A stretch of DNA of 64,000 nt, from positions 1 through 64,000 of the forward strand of contig NZ_PHFJ01000004.1 of NCBI RefSeq assembly GCF_003144535.1. Reading direction: 5' to 3'. The notes beneath the pieces are model-generated. The model saw nothing but the letters and a program-made list of their open reading frames with translations, was not told the DNA's origin and did no database searches. Shown here one piece after another: positions 21,785 to 32,793 of this stretch. The DNA is from Proteus penneri (GTDB lineage Bacteria; Pseudomonadota; Gammaproteobacteria; Enterobacterales; Enterobacteriaceae). A program made the translations under genes and the position numbers. Numbering within the stretch: the first letter of the stretch is position 1; each line of letters begins with the position of its first letter.

Positions 21785-22222
21785 TTAAAGATCGAAATCC
21801 TGATCAACAATTAATCGCTTAGTATAAGTTGTGCTTTCTTGATTTTGATCTTCATACAATAACTTCTCAAACATACAAATTGTTGCATCATTTTCTTCTG
21901 GTACAACTAATGTAATTTGTGGGCATCCTTTCGCAATCAGTTTTTTCTCTAATCGGGAGATCAATGCATTCGCAATGCCTCTTCCTCGAAAGTCAGGATG
22001 AACAGCTAAATAGTATAAAGAGCCACGATGACCATCGTAGCCTCCCATCACAGTGCCTACAAGCTCACCTGACACTTCTGCTATCAAAAATAAATCGGGT
22101 GAGTGGTTTAACTTTCTTTCAATATCAATTTCAGGATCGTTATCGGGCGATATCAAATCGCAACGCTCCCAAAGTGTAATAATTGCCTCAAAATCATCTT
22201 GGCGAAATACACGTATTTCCAT
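21785..22222 (-). CDS. ypeA: GNAT-family N-acetyltransferase YpeA
   Basis: A 145-aa GNAT fold protein. The acetyl-CoA-binding motif [21 protein letters not shown] (Q/RxxGxG/A type) and the preceding strand [15 protein letters not shown] are typical. It begins [20 protein letters not shown], nearly identical to E. coli YpeA. An ATG four codons upstream is possible. The acetylated substrate is unknown. It is divergent from hemF, as in relatives that lack the intervening amiA. Confidence 0.9.
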   Translation of the reverse strand: MEIRVFRQDDFEAIITLWERCDLISPDNDPEIDIERKLNHSPDLFLIAEVSGELVGTVMGGYDGHRGSLYYLAVHPDFRGRGIANALISRLEKKLIAKGCPQITLVVPEENDATICMFEKLLYEDQNQESTTYTKRLIVDQDFDL

Positions 22223-22349
22223 GGCTTTGCCCATTATTAGTCATATAAATCTGAATTTATTATCGCTTGTTTAGTTTATGAATCAACTTGAAAATGAGAA
22301 CATAGACAATATGAAGTTCTATTTTTAATAAATATGATAAAAACTGTAG

Positions 22350-23264
<915 letters not shown>

Positions 23265-23285
23265 AAAACTTAATTTATTGATGAT

Positions 23286-23310
23286 AAAGCCACATTAAAA
23301 ATGTGGCTTT
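23286..23310. terminator. Hairpin between hemF and the convergent lipoprotein gene
   Basis: AAAGCCACAT pairs with ATGTGGCTTT around TAAAA, 21 bases after the hemF stop. T tracts on both sides are short. Arms and sequence closely match the der terminator 540 bases away. Confidence 0.75.
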
Positions 23311-23353
23311 ACTAAAGTAGAACTAGAAGTTTAATGACAAATATTGTCTAAAA

Positions 23354-23701
23354 TCAATTAAATAAAAAAGCCAGTAACCCTGTGACTTTATTTTTATTTT
23401 CCCAACCTTCTCCTTTCATACAGGTATTAAAATAATCCCTACGCTGCCATTCATTCACATCTGAAGGAAAAGATGTTCCTGCCCTTGAGTTTGAAATATC
23501 TTTGCCATTTATTTTCATTGGAGCAAAAGAAGGCTGACTTGAAGCTACATATCTCGCGGGATATAGCGCATTGGCTTCTTGCATACACATGTTTTTAGCG
23601 ATATCTAAAGGAGATGGTATGGTGGTGTTTGCTTCCCATTTTTCAGGTGTTGCACAAGCAGAAAGCATAAAAACTGATGTGATAATAATCTTTTTTTTCA
23701 A
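23354..23701 (-). CDS. Small hypothetical lipoprotein
   Basis: A 115-aa product with a short signal peptide and the lipobox MLSAC (Cys near 16), so it is probably lipidated. The mature part (about 100 residues) has CMQEANALYPARYV and a second cysteine in YFNTCMKGEGW, which might form a disulfide in the periplasm. The reading frame requires a TTG start at 23701; the only in-frame ATG further down would remove the signal peptide. I do not recognise the family. It lies convergent to hemF, between two near-identical hairpins, where E. coli has no such gene. Confidence 0.72.
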   Translation of the reverse strand: MKKKIIITSVFMLSACATPEKWEANTTIPSPLDIAKNMCMQEANALYPARYVASSQPSFAPMKINGKDISNSRAGTSFPSDVNEWQRRDYFNTCMKGEGWENKNKVTGLLAFLFN

Positions 23702-23831
23702 CGTAGTAGCTCTTTAAGGCGAATAGGTATCAATTGCATTTTAGCTATTTTTTTAAAGAAATAATTAATTTTTTATGAAATATAAAAAGCGACTAACAAC
23801 AGTAACATCCAAATAACTCATTGAATTATAG

Positions 23832-23862
23832 ATATAAAAAAGCCACATAAAATGTGGCTTTT
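23832..23862 (-). terminator. Terminator of der
   Basis: On the minus strand AAAAAGCCACAT pairs with ATGTGGCTTTTT around TTT and is followed by more T, 21 bases after the der stop. Confidence 0.88.
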
Positions 23863-23882
23863 TACTTAAATAATAAAATTTC

Positions 23883-25373
23883 TTATTTAGATTTCTTTAA
23901 GTGCGACATTAAACGTTTACGTTTACGCATTTGAGAAACGGTTAATTTATTTTTCTTATCCGCATAAGGGTTTTCACCCTCTTTAAATTGAATACGGATT
24001 GGCGTACCCATCACTTGCAAAGTACGACGGAAATAGTTCATCAAATAGCGCTTATAGCTATCTGGTAAATCAGTTACCTGATTACCATGGATAACCACAA
24101 CAGGTGGATTATAACCACCGGCGTGTGCATATTTCATTTTTACACGGCGTCCACGAACAATCGGTGGCTGGTGATCATCTTCTGCCATCTTCATGATACG
24201 AGTGAGCATAGAAGTCCCTACACGACGAGTTGCACAGACATAAGCTTCTTGAATTGATTCAAAAAGATTACCTACGCCACTTCCATGTAATGCAGAAATA
24301 AAGTGAACACGCGCAAAATCAACAAAGCCTAGTTTAAGATCAAGCATTGCTTTTACTTGTTCGCGATCGTCTTGTGTCATGCCATCCCATTTATTGACAG
24401 CAATGACTAATGAACGACCTGCATTCAAGATATAACCTAATAATGAAAGATCCTGATCTGAAATACCTTCACGGGCATCGATTACCAGCAATGCAACGTT
24501 AGCATCTTCAATGGCTTGTAATGTTTTGATAACAGAGAATTTTTCGACTGTTTCTTTTACTTTACCGCGTTTACGAACACCCGCAGTATCGATAATGATA
24601 TAGTCTTTATCATCACGTTCCATAGGGATGTAGATACTGTCACGGGTTGTACCCGGCATATCGTAAACAACCACACGATCTTCACCAAGCATACGGTTTG
24701 TCAGTGTTGATTTACCAACGTTAGGACGACCAACAATCGCTAATTTTACTGGTAATGTAGAAGGATCGAAGTCATCTTCTTCCTCTTCTAATGCTTGCGC
24801 TTCTTGTTCTGCTTCTAATGCAGCCCAATAAGCCGCATTTTCTTCTTCTTCAGTCAGCTCGACTTCTTCTTCCACTACTTTACCCGTAATTGGTAATAAC
24901 GCTTGTTCAATCAATTGAGCAACACCACGGCCATGGGATGCCGCGATTGGGAAGATTTCACCTAATCCTAAAGAGTAAAAATCGGCTAATGCAGTATCAA
25001 TATCAATACCGTCAGTTTTATTCGCAACTAAATACGTTTTTTTCTCGACACCACGAAGGTGTTTTGCAATACCTTGGTCTGCTGGCATCAAACCCGCACG
25101 AGCATCAACTAAAAACAGTACGATATCGGCTTCTTGAATAGCCTGTAGCGATTGTGATGCCATATGAGTTTCAACACCCTCTTCAGCACCATCAATACCA
25201 CCGGTATCAATAATAATAAATTCTTCGCCTTCTAACTCTGCTCGACCATATTTACGGTCACGGGTGAGGCCAGGAAAATCAGCAACTAATGCGTCTCTTG
25301 TGCGTGTTAGTCGATTAAATAACGTGGATTTACCCACGTTAGGGCGCCCTACTAAGGCAATAACGGGTATCAT
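23883..25373 (-). CDS. der: Ribosome-assembly GTPase Der (EngA)
   Basis: Essential GTPase for 50S subunit maturation, with two tandem G domains. The first has [19 protein letters not shown] and NKTD; the second has [24 protein letters not shown] and NKWD. An acidic linker (about residues 170-205, with EEEEDDFD) joins them, and a C-terminal KH-like domain ends in a basic tail ([13 protein letters not shown]). The 496-aa length from the ATG at 25373 agrees with E. coli (490). GAGG lies 9 bases upstream. It is last in the hisS-yfgM-bamB-der cluster. Confidence 0.97.
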   Translation of the reverse strand: MIPVIALVGRPNVGKSTLFNRLTRTRDALVADFPGLTRDRKYGRAELEGEEFIIIDTGGIDGAEEGVETHMASQSLQAIQEADIVLFLVDARAGLMPADQGIAKHLRGVEKKTYLVANKTDGIDIDTALADFYSLGLGEIFPIAASHGRGVAQLIEQALLPITGKVVEEEVELTEEEENAAYWAALEAEQEAQALEEEEDDFDPSTLPVKLAIVGRPNVGKSTLTNRMLGEDRVVVYDMPGTTRDSIYIPMERDDKDYIIIDTAGVRKRGKVKETVEKFSVIKTLQAIEDANVALLVIDAREGISDQDLSLLGYILNAGRSLVIAVNKWDGMTQDDREQVKAMLDLKLGFVDFARVHFISALHGSGVGNLFESIQEAYVCATRRVGTSMLTRIMKMAEDDHQPPIVRGRRVKMKYAHAGGYNPPVVVIHGNQVTDLPDSYKRYLMNYFRRTLQVMGTPIRIQFKEGENPYADKKNKLTVSQMRKRKRLMSHLKKSK

Positions 25374-25390
25374 TTTTTGATGCCTCATAA

Positions 25391-25418
25391 AAATACAATC
25401 ACAAACCTGATTGTATTT
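25391..25418. repeat. 11-bp inverted repeat in the der leader
   Basis: AAATACAATCA and TGATTGTATTT are perfect inverted repeats around CAAACC. They end 18 bases upstream of the der ATG at 25373. This is a second hairpin in the bamB-der gap, additional to the bamB terminator. Confidence 0.7.
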
Positions 25419-25435
25419 TACATGTAATTACTAAA

Positions 25436-25465
25436 AAGACGAAACGGCTCCTTTAAAGGAGCCGT
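25436..25465 (-). terminator. Terminator of bamB
   Basis: ACGGCTCCTTT and AAAGGAGCCGT form a perfect 22-bp palindrome (effective loop TTTAAA) followed on the minus strand by TTCGTCTTTTT. It lies 28 bases after the bamB stop. Confidence 0.8.
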
Positions 25466-25492
25466 AAAATAAATAGATTTGTCAGCAATTAA

Positions 25493-26665
25493 TTACCGAC
25501 TATAAAGATAAAGCTTACCGTCACGAGCTTGGATCATCAGTTTATCTTGTACCGCTTGAGGGCGGCTTAATAAGCCTGAGCTATTCACTTGGTTTTGTGC
25601 AATAAATTTACCTGTGTTGGTATCAATCCAATGGAGATAACCTTCTGCATCACCAACAACTAAATAGCCATCAAAAATAGCCGGAGCAGTTAAATTACGA
25701 TGCAATAAATCTTCTTGTGTCCATAATGTCACACCATCAGATTTACGCACAGATAAAACTCTATCATTTTGGTCAACTAGGTAAAGATTATCACCCAACA
25801 ACACCATATCATTGACTGAGCCTAGCTCGCGTTTCCAAAGGATTTGTCCAGAACGCATATCAAGGCTAACTAAATTACCGTTATACGCCATTGCATAAAC
25901 TGTATTTTCATCAATAATCGGTGTGATATCCACATCATTTAATCGGCTAATTTCAGTAGAGCCTTTAATTTGTGAAATATTTTGTTGCCAAATCAATTGT
26001 CCTTGAGAAAGGACAACCGCACTGACGCGACCATTATCCGCACCAATAATCGCTGCGCCATAAGCGACAGCAGGTGCAGACTCGCCACGAAGAGATAATG
26101 AAGGAGTGTCTAAGTTAATAGTCCAAGCAATCTCACCACTTAATAAGTCAAGTCCTTGCAACATGCCATTACTGGTATGAATAAGTACTAGACCATCACT
26201 AACAACAGGTTTTGAAATGGCTTCACCAGCAACGTCTGTTTCCCAATCAATGGAGCCATCCTCTGTGTTCAGTGCATATACTTTCGCTTTTTCCGTTCCC
26301 ACAAAAACGCGAGTGCCTGAAACTGTTAATCCACCAGAAAGTAATGCAGACTCATTGGATGAAAGAAAACCTGTTTTAATAGAGAGATCTTGCGACCAAA
26401 GCTCTTTACCTGTTTCTACATCTAATGCTTTAACTAAACCATGGCGATCAGCGACATAAATAACTGCGCTATCCCATGTTGGTGACAAGTGAGAATAGTA
26501 TTTACCAATACCATTTCCAACTGATTTGTCCCAAACAGCTTTAGGTGTAAATTGGCTTTGCACCTCAGGCAATGGAGACATTGTCACATTGTCCTGTTCA
26601 CTAGAACATCCTGCCAACAAAGCAGATGCTAGTAGACCAACCAGGAGAGTTTTACGCAGTTGCAT
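25493..26665 (-). CDS. bamB: Outer-membrane assembly lipoprotein BamB
   Basis: Lipoprotein of the BAM complex that helps insert beta-barrel proteins into the outer membrane. The 390-aa product has a signal peptide with lipobox LLAGC (Cys near 20), then PQQ-type beta-propeller repeats with the recurring pattern of the form xGKExWxxD (for example VETGKELWSQDLS, LLSGEIAWTINL, MRSGQILWKREL). Length and order match E. coli BamB (392 aa). It follows yfgM by 14 bases. Confidence 0.96.
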   Translation of the reverse strand: MQLRKTLLVGLLASALLAGCSSEQDNVTMSPLPEVQSQFTPKAVWDKSVGNGIGKYYSHLSPTWDSAVIYVADRHGLVKALDVETGKELWSQDLSIKTGFLSSNESALLSGGLTVSGTRVFVGTEKAKVYALNTEDGSIDWETDVAGEAISKPVVSDGLVLIHTSNGMLQGLDLLSGEIAWTINLDTPSLSLRGESAPAVAYGAAIIGADNGRVSAVVLSQGQLIWQQNISQIKGSTEISRLNDVDITPIIDENTVYAMAYNGNLVSLDMRSGQILWKRELGSVNDMVLLGDNLYLVDQNDRVLSVRKSDGVTLWTQEDLLHRNLTAPAIFDGYLVVGDAEGYLHWIDTNTGKFIAQNQVNSSGLLSRPQAVQDKLMIQARDGKLYLYSR

Positions 26666-26679
26666 GTCTGAAGATCCCT

Positions 26680-27300
26680 TTAATTGGATAAATTATTGAG
26701 TTTAAGTTCAACCAGTGAGCGAATAGCACCCGCGTTTTCATCAGTTAACGCGCTACGATAAGCGGCGGCTGCACCTGCATTATCGCCTTTCTTCGCTAAG
26801 ACATCACCACGGATATAATTTTTCATTCCATTCCATGCTTTGCCCTTCACTTGCTCTAAAGAAACTAAAGCAGCATCTGTTTTATCTAATGCTAATTGTA
26901 CGCGAGCTAAACGAAGATTAAGCATATCTGCAAATGCGTCATTTTTTACTTTTGCCACCGCATTAGTTAGATGACGTTCACCACTGACTAAATCATTAGC
27001 ATCGATAGCAATTTGAGCTAATTCTAATGAAGCTAAAGCGCCATAAATATCATTGGTTTCAGTAACAAATTTTTCAGCTAATGCAATATTTTCAGGCGTA
27101 GGCTTAGCAAGTGCCTCACTGATTGTTGCAAAAGCACCTGCACTTTCTTGCAGTCGATTTGTTTGGTGTGATTGCCAATATTTCCAGCCAAATACACCAC
27201 CAAAACCAATAACAGCGGCTAAAACGATAGTTAAACCGTAGTTTTTAAAGAACTGTTTAATTGCATCAACTTGTTCGTTTTCGGTGCTATAAACTTCCAC
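26680..27300 (-). CDS. yfgM: Membrane-anchored TPR protein YfgM
   Basis: A 206-aa inner-membrane protein with one N-terminal membrane segment (YGLTIVLAAVIGFGGVFGW, about 20-38) and a periplasmic TPR-like domain (UPF0070). In E. coli it associates with the SecYEG/PpiD complex and acts in envelope protein traffic. The start is GTG, with GGAGAGA upstream. It follows hisS by 10 bases, indicating an operon. Confidence 0.93.
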   Translation of the reverse strand: MEVYSTENEQVDAIKQFFKNYGLTIVLAAVIGFGGVFGWKYWQSHQTNRLQESAGAFATISEALAKPTPENIALAEKFVTETNDIYGALASLELAQIAIDANDLVSGERHLTNAVAKVKNDAFADMLNLRLARVQLALDKTDAALVSLEQVKGKAWNGMKNYIRGDVLAKKGDNAGAAAAYRSALTDENAGAIRSLVELKLNNLSN

Positions 27301-27310
27301 AAGTCTCTCC

Positions 27311-28594
27311 TTAACCTAATAACAGAGTCAATTGCTGAGCGAGGTCATTGCGAGCAACGATTGTTTGTTCCCCTGAACGCAAATCTTTCACTGCAACAGT
27401 GCCGGCATTAATTTCATCTTCGCCTAAAATAAGAGCAATTTTAGCGCCTTGTTTATCAGCACGTCCTAACTGCTTTTTAAAGTTGCCATTACCATGATTC
27501 GTCATTAAACGTAATGTTGGTAATTGATCACGAATTTCTTCAGCCAGCATTAATGCTGCACTTTGGCTCTTTTCACCAAATGAAGCGAGATAAACATCAG
27601 CGACATTAGTATCTGCAACAAATTCAGGATTAACCGCTTGAACTAATAAGATCATGCGCTCCATCCCCATAGCAAAACCAACTGCCGGTGTCGGATGTCC
27701 ACCAAGTTGTTTCACAAGGCCATCATAACGGCCACCGGCACACACTGTTCCTTGTGAACCTAATGCACTAGTTACCCACTCAAAGACAGTACGGTTATAA
27801 TAGTCTAACCCACGGACTAAACGCTGATTAACACGGTATGTAATACCGACAGCGTCCAATAAGGCACAAAGACCATCAAAATGCGCTCTTGATTCGTCAT
27901 CAAGATAATCGAAAAGTTCAGGCGCATCATTCAATAAAGTCTGAATTTCTGGATTTTTTGAGTCTAAAACACGTAATGGGTTAGAATACATACGACGTTT
28001 GCAGTCTTCATCTAACTTATCGACATGTTGTTCTAAGAAAGCGACTAACGCTTCACGATATTTAGCACGCGCTTCTAGTGAACCAATAGAATTAAGTTCT
28101 AATGTTACATGTTCTGCAATACCTAACGCTTTCCACCAACGCGCAGTCAGCATAATTAATTCTGCATCAATATCAGGGCCTTGTAGGCCAAAGACCTCTG
28201 CACCTAACTGATGGAATTGACGATAACGACCTTTTTGAGGGCGCTCATAACGAAACATTGGCCCTAAATACCATAAACGCTGTTCTTGATTATAAAGCAA
28301 ACCATGCTCGATACCTGCACGAACACAACCTGCTGTATTTTCTGGGCGTAATGTCAGACTTTGGGCATCTTCACCACGATCGGTAAAAGTATACATTTCT
28401 TTTTCAACAACATCGGTCACTTCACCAATTGCTCGCTGAAATAGAGGGGTATGCTCTACGATAGGTGTTCTGATTTCACTAAAGCCGTAACCTGCTAAAA
28501 TTTGTTTTAGCGTATTTTCAATTTTCTGCCATACACGAGTGTCAGCAGGTAGATAGTCGTTCATACCACGAATGGCTTGGATTTTTTGGGCCAC
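27311..28594 (-). CDS. hisS: Histidyl-tRNA synthetase
   Basis: Class II synthetase charging tRNA-His. The 427-aa length fits (E. coli 424). Motif 2 ([18 protein letters not shown]), the histidine-specific signatures [15 protein letters not shown] and [16 protein letters not shown], and motif 3 ([11 protein letters not shown]) are intact. A C-terminal anticodon-binding domain follows. It has its own sigma-70-like promoter at 28633-28662 and heads hisS-yfgM-bamB. Confidence 0.98.
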   Translation of the reverse strand: MAQKIQAIRGMNDYLPADTRVWQKIENTLKQILAGYGFSEIRTPIVEHTPLFQRAIGEVTDVVEKEMYTFTDRGEDAQSLTLRPENTAGCVRAGIEHGLLYNQEQRLWYLGPMFRYERPQKGRYRQFHQLGAEVFGLQGPDIDAELIMLTARWWKALGIAEHVTLELNSIGSLEARAKYREALVAFLEQHVDKLDEDCKRRMYSNPLRVLDSKNPEIQTLLNDAPELFDYLDDESRAHFDGLCALLDAVGITYRVNQRLVRGLDYYNRTVFEWVTSALGSQGTVCAGGRYDGLVKQLGGHPTPAVGFAMGMERMILLVQAVNPEFVADTNVADVYLASFGEKSQSAALMLAEEIRDQLPTLRLMTNHGNGNFKKQLGRADKQGAKIALILGEDEINAGTVAVKDLRSGEQTIVARNDLAQQLTLLLG

Positions 28595-28632
28595 TTTTCT
28601 TCTCTAATAGTTATTAATTGATTGTTAGGCTG

Positions 28633-28662
28633 ATTATAGAAGCGAAATCAATCAGTATTCAA
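28633..28662 (-). promoter_or_regulatory. Sigma-70 promoter of hisS
   Basis: On the minus strand TTGAAT (28662-28657) and TATAAT (28638-28633) are 18 bases apart, about 39 bases before the hisS ATG. Confidence 0.75.
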
Positions 28663-28674
28663 CGTGAAATCAAT

Positions 28675-28706
28675 AGTAAAACTGGCTCATTGATTAATGA
28701 GCCAGT
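28675..28706 (-). terminator. Terminator of ispG
   Basis: ACTGGCTCATT and AATGAGCCAGT pair perfectly (11 bp) around a 4-base loop, followed on the minus strand by TTTACTATT. It lies 10 bases after the ispG stop. Confidence 0.88.
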
Positions 28707-28716
28707 TTTTTGAGTA

Positions 28717-29838
28717 TTATTTGTCCAATTGATTTATGTTTATACGCATATTGTCATCAAGCATTGATGCTTTAGCACGAATTTTGGCTTCTAATAGATC
28801 AATCATATTAACGTTATCAAGACGCTCTTTTTGTCTCACACCATCTTCATAAAAACCGCTGCGTGTTTTTGCGCCAGTTACACCTAATGTTGAAACTTCA
28901 GCTTCGCCAGGGCCATTAACAACACAACCAATAATAGAGACATCCATAGGTGTGATGATATCTTCCAAACGTTGCTCTAATTCGTTGACGGTTCCAATAA
29001 CATCAAATTCTTGACGGGAACACGTTGGGCAAGCAATAAAGTTAATTCCGCGAGAGCGAATACGTAATGATTTTAAGATATCAAAACCAACTTTAACTTC
29101 TTCAACCGGATCGGCCGCCAATGAGATCCTTAATGTATCACCGATACCTTCTGATAATAAGATCCCAAGGCCAATCGCAGATTTAACTGATCCGGCTCTT
29201 GCCCCTCCCGCTTCGGTGATCCCAAGATGCAGGGGTTGATCTATTTTTTTCGCTAATAAACGGTAAGAATCAACAGCGAGGAAAACATCAGAAGCTTTTA
29301 CACTAATTTTAAATTGTTCAAAATTAAGTCTTTCAAGAATATCAACATGGCGCATTGCTGATTCAACTAACGCTTCAGGTGTTGGTTCTCCATATTTCTC
29401 TTGAATATCTTTTTCAAGTGAACCACCGTTTACTCCAATACGAATCGGAATATTGTTATGACGAGCACAGTCAACAACTTGGCGAATACGCTCTTCACTA
29501 CCGATATTACCTGGATTGATACGCAAACAATCAACACCATATTCAGCAACTTTTAATGCGATACGATAATCAAAATGGATATCAGCCACTAAAGGCACAT
29601 TAACTTGCTGCTTAATTAATTTGAATGCTTCTGCAGCATCCATTGTAGGTACAGAAACGCGAACAATATCCACCCCTACACGCTCCAGAGATTTTATCTG
29701 GCGAACAGTCGCTTCTACGTCTGTCGTTCGTGTATTCGTCATCGACTGTACTGCGATAGGAGCACCATCGCCAATAGGTACATTACCCACATAAATTCGT
29801 GTCGATTTACGACGAATGATAGGTGATTCTTTATGCAT
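28717..29838 (-). CDS. ispG: 4-hydroxy-3-methylbut-2-enyl diphosphate synthase
   Basis: Penultimate enzyme of the MEP isoprenoid pathway, a [4Fe-4S] protein making HMBPP from cyclic MEcPP. The 373-aa protein has an N-terminal TIM-barrel part ([27 protein letters not shown]). The cluster cysteines lie in ACPTCSR and [11 protein letters not shown] at the C-terminal end. Length and neighbours (rodZ upstream, hisS downstream) match E. coli. Cluster supply would come from the isc operon later in the window. Confidence 0.97.
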   Translation of the reverse strand: MHKESPIIRRKSTRIYVGNVPIGDGAPIAVQSMTNTRTTDVEATVRQIKSLERVGVDIVRVSVPTMDAAEAFKLIKQQVNVPLVADIHFDYRIALKVAEYGVDCLRINPGNIGSEERIRQVVDCARHNNIPIRIGVNGGSLEKDIQEKYGEPTPEALVESAMRHVDILERLNFEQFKISVKASDVFLAVDSYRLLAKKIDQPLHLGITEAGGARAGSVKSAIGLGILLSEGIGDTLRISLAADPVEEVKVGFDILKSLRIRSRGINFIACPTCSRQEFDVIGTVNELEQRLEDIITPMDVSIIGCVVNGPGEAEVSTLGVTGAKTRSGFYEDGVRQKERLDNVNMIDLLEAKIRAKASMLDDNMRININQLDK

Positions 29839-29885
29839 TGATTAATTCTCCCATGCTTCCATGCTTGCTCAAATATGTAGTCAGA

Positions 29886-30857
29886 TTAAGCACTCGGTAC
29901 TGTTATTTTTGCTATTTTTCCAGTAAAACGGCTTAAATCAACAGATTCACCATTAAACTGTATGCGAGTAACAGAAGGTGCGCCTATTTTTAGTTTATAA
30001 GGTTGCTCACCATCAAATTCCAAACGATCACCCGCTTTCTTAATACCATTAAATAAGACTTTATTTTGAGCATTACGAACTTCTAACCAACATTCACCAT
30101 CAAACATAAGAACCAATTGGTTCGCAATCGCAGGGGCTTCCGAAGAGGTAGATTCTTGTTCTGAATCTGCCCGAGAAGTTGTTGATGTTGTTAAAGGTGA
30201 TACGGGTAATGGAACCGTTCTCACTTCTGTTGGTGCTGGTGATGTAGTTTCAGTCGTTGGTGATGTTGTAGCGACATTATTCGCTTGATTATCAACTAAT
30301 GACGAAGCAGGTACTTGTAAATTATCACCTTCAGATGTTGACGTATTATCTGAGGTTACTAAAGAAGAATCTATCGGGTTGGTGTTTTCTTGTGCGCTAC
30401 TTTGCCCTATGTCTTGAGATGCCATAGAGACTAATTCTTGTTGATCAGCCTGATGACCTTGCCACCACCAAATCCCTACGAGAGCAACCATAATAATCAA
30501 AATCACCCATGTGATTTTCATTAGCCAACCTTCACGTTTTTTATGACGTTTTCCTAATGAATAATTTTGTGTGGTTGTCATTCTAATTTGTTTAACTGGA
30601 GCTTGTTGGTCGATAAAACCAAGGATTTCTTTTTCAGGAACGCCAACTAACTTAGCGTAAGAACGCATGTATCCGCGTAAAAATGTTGGTGCAATGTCAG
30701 AAGAAACAGAATCTGTTTCAATGTCGCGCACTGTTGATAACTTCAAACAAAGTCGATCAGCAACAGTTTGTTGTGTTAGCCCCACTTTTTCTCGTGCCTG
30801 GCGTAAAAGTTGACCTGCTGTTAATTTCACTTCTTCGGTTTTGTTTTCAGTATTCAT
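29886..30857 (-). CDS. rodZ: Cytoskeletal protein RodZ
   Basis: Bitopic membrane protein linking MreB to the elongasome and maintaining rod shape. The N-terminal Cro/CI-type helix-turn-helix (LLRQAREKVGLTQQTVADRL) lies near residues 18-75. A basic stretch follows, then one membrane segment (VILIIMVALVGIWWW, near 117-131), a long S/T/P-rich periplasmic linker and a C-terminal beta domain. At 323 aa from the ATG at 30857 it is near E. coli RodZ (337). The alternative start five codons upstream lacks support. Confidence 0.94.
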   Translation of the reverse strand: MNTENKTEEVKLTAGQLLRQAREKVGLTQQTVADRLCLKLSTVRDIETDSVSSDIAPTFLRGYMRSYAKLVGVPEKEILGFIDQQAPVKQIRMTTTQNYSLGKRHKKREGWLMKITWVILIIMVALVGIWWWQGHQADQQELVSMASQDIGQSSAQENTNPIDSSLVTSDNTSTSEGDNLQVPASSLVDNQANNVATTSPTTETTSPAPTEVRTVPLPVSPLTTSTTSRADSEQESTSSEAPAIANQLVLMFDGECWLEVRNAQNKVLFNGIKKAGDRLEFDGEQPYKLKIGAPSVTRIQFNGESVDLSRFTGKIAKITVPSA

Positions 30858-30931
30858 TAGCAATCTAGGCACTGTGGCTATTGGATGTTTAACATTGATG
30901 AACTCGCAAAAGCACCAAGTACCTTAACGTC

Positions 30932-31366
30932 TCACCGCGAATTTATTGATATTTTATGATCACTTTGCTGACAAACCAAATAATCTGGCGGTATATCTTC
31001 AATTGACACACTATTATTGTTTAATAGTTTTTGTTCACAAAGGAAATTACCATAAAGCCTTAATACATTAACATTTACTGGCTTCGACTTCATCGCTAAT
31101 TTGTAATAATCTAACGCTTGAATAGAATTTCCCAATAACTGAGATGTTAATGCCATTCCTAAATTAGCATCAGGGTGATTTGGTATCACCGATAACACTT
31201 TTTGGAAATGATATTGTGCTATTTGATATTGTTTTTCAGCTAAATATGCATCACCTAATTGTAAACGTGTAGACACTGCAACACGTTGTTGATTGGCTGA
31301 TGATTGGCAACCTAATGTCAATAACATCACGCCAATAGTTATAACTACTGATGATATCCTTATCAT
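30932..31366 (-). CDS. pilW: Truncated PilW/PilF-type TPR lipoprotein
   Basis: A 144-aa lipoprotein: signal peptide with lipobox LTLGC (Cys near 20), then TPR units (LQLGDAYLAEKQYQIAQYHF and LGMALTSQLLGNSIQALDYY). The last recognisable element is LYGNFLCEQ, which corresponds to the NNYGxFLCxQ motif of PilF/PilW pilotins. Those proteins are usually around 250 aa; here about 100 C-terminal residues are gone. The family assembles the PilQ secretin ring of type IV pili. The rlmN-pilW-rodZ position is the usual one. GAGG precedes the ATG at 31366. Function in this form is doubtful. Confidence 0.78.
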   Translation of the reverse strand: MIRISSVVITIGVMLLTLGCQSSANQQRVAVSTRLQLGDAYLAEKQYQIAQYHFQKVLSVIPNHPDANLGMALTSQLLGNSIQALDYYKLAMKSKPVNVNVLRLYGNFLCEQKLLNNNSVSIEDIPPDYLVCQQSDHKISINSR

Positions 31367-31454
31367 CGCTTTATTCCTCAAATATATTCATCCGTGTTCT
31401 CTCTACATTGTAATTGTGTAATACACTTCACAAAGAAAGAGATTCCTAACCGTA

Positions 31455-32636
31455 TCAGACTGCTTTTACTGAAATTAGTTCACCTTGTTGGCGTTTTTTC
31501 AGTGTACGTTTTGTACGGTCAATAACATCGCCGGCTAATTGTCCACAAGCCGCATCAATATCATCACCTCGCGTTTTACGTACAATCGTCGTAAAACCAT
31601 ATTCCATTAATACTTTAGAAAAACGGTCAATTCGACTATTGGAACTACGTCCATATGGTGCACCTGGGAACGGGTTCCATGGAATTAAGTTAATTTTACA
31701 TGGTGTATCTTTTAAGCATTCTGCTAATTGGTGAGCTTGTTCTGTGCTGTCATTGATATGATCAAGCATAACGTATTCAACAGTCACACGCCCTTGGTTC
31801 GCATTTGATTTGGCGATATAACGGCGAACACCTTCAAGAAACATTGCAATATTATATTTCTTATTAATTGGAACAATTTCATCACGAATATCATCAGTTG
31901 GCGCATGTAATGAAATAGCTAAAGCCACATCAACCGCATCTGCTAATTTATCTAATGCAGGAACAACACCTGATGTAGAGACAGTAACGCGACGTTTTGA
32001 TAAACCAAAACCAAAATCATCCATCATAATTTCAAGTGCTGGAATAACATTATTTAGATTCAGCAACGGCTCGCCCATTCCCATCATAACAACGTTAGTA
32101 ATAGGACGACGGCCTGTCTCTTTTAATGAGCCAATAATTTTAGCGGCACGCCAAACTTGTCCAATAATTTCCGATACTTTCAAGTTACGGTTAAAACCTT
32201 GCTGTGCAGTTGAACAGAATTTACACTCTAAAGCACAACCAACTTGTGAAGAAACACATAATGTTGCGCGATCATCTTCTGGGATATACACAGTTTCTAC
32301 TTGTTGATCGCCAACTTTAATTGCCCATTTAATCGTGCCATCTGTTGAACGTTGTTCTTCAGAAACTTCAGGTGCTTTAATTTCAGCAATTTCTTTTAAT
32401 TTATTGCGTAACACCTTATTGATATCTGTCATTTGATCAAAATCGTCATAACAGTAGTGGTACATCCACTTCATAATTTGGTCAGCACGGAAAGGTTTTT
32501 CGCCCATAGAGACAAAAAGCTCACGCATCTGTTTACGATTTAAATCTAACAGATTAATTTTAGTTTTTTGATTCACAGTATTTTCTTTAGAAACAGCGAC
32601 AGAAGCGCTTGGCGCTGGAGTGGTAGATTGGGTCAT
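31455..32636 (-). CDS. rlmN: 23S rRNA/tRNA adenine-C2 methyltransferase RlmN
   Basis: Radical-SAM enzyme that methylates A2503 of 23S rRNA and A37 of some tRNAs. The cluster motif [14 protein letters not shown] (CxxxCxxC) is present, with [15 protein letters not shown] and the C-terminal [13 protein letters not shown] segment. Its cysteine is the methyl-carrying residue of the family. At 393 aa it is slightly longer than E. coli RlmN (384), the extra residues being a T/S/A-rich N-terminus. It is preceded by ndk and its terminator. Confidence 0.97.
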   Translation of the reverse strand: MTQSTTPAPSASVAVSKENTVNQKTKINLLDLNRKQMRELFVSMGEKPFRADQIMKWMYHYCYDDFDQMTDINKVLRNKLKEIAEIKAPEVSEEQRSTDGTIKWAIKVGDQQVETVYIPEDDRATLCVSSQVGCALECKFCSTAQQGFNRNLKVSEIIGQVWRAAKIIGSLKETGRRPITNVVMMGMGEPLLNLNNVIPALEIMMDDFGFGLSKRRVTVSTSGVVPALDKLADAVDVALAISLHAPTDDIRDEIVPINKKYNIAMFLEGVRRYIAKSNANQGRVTVEYVMLDHINDSTEQAHQLAECLKDTPCKINLIPWNPFPGAPYGRSSNSRIDRFSKVLMEYGFTTIVRKTRGDDIDAACGQLAGDVIDRTKRTLKKRQQGELISVKAV

Positions 32637-32717
32637 GACATTGCCTCGTTGTTACACTATGCGGCCTGCATTAGCATTGATGCTAACGGGATACTTATAT
32701 AATTTGTATATTTAAAC

Positions 32718-32756
32718 AATAATAAAAAACGCCCCGTTAATTATCAAACAGGGCGT
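32718..32756 (-). terminator. Terminator of ndk
   Basis: On the minus strand ACGCCCTGTT pairs with AACGGGGCGT (one T-G pair) around 8 bases and is followed by TTTTTTATT. Confidence 0.88.
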
Positions 32757-32793
32757 CGCATTGTACTGTTTTTCGCGTAGAGATGCTAATAAA

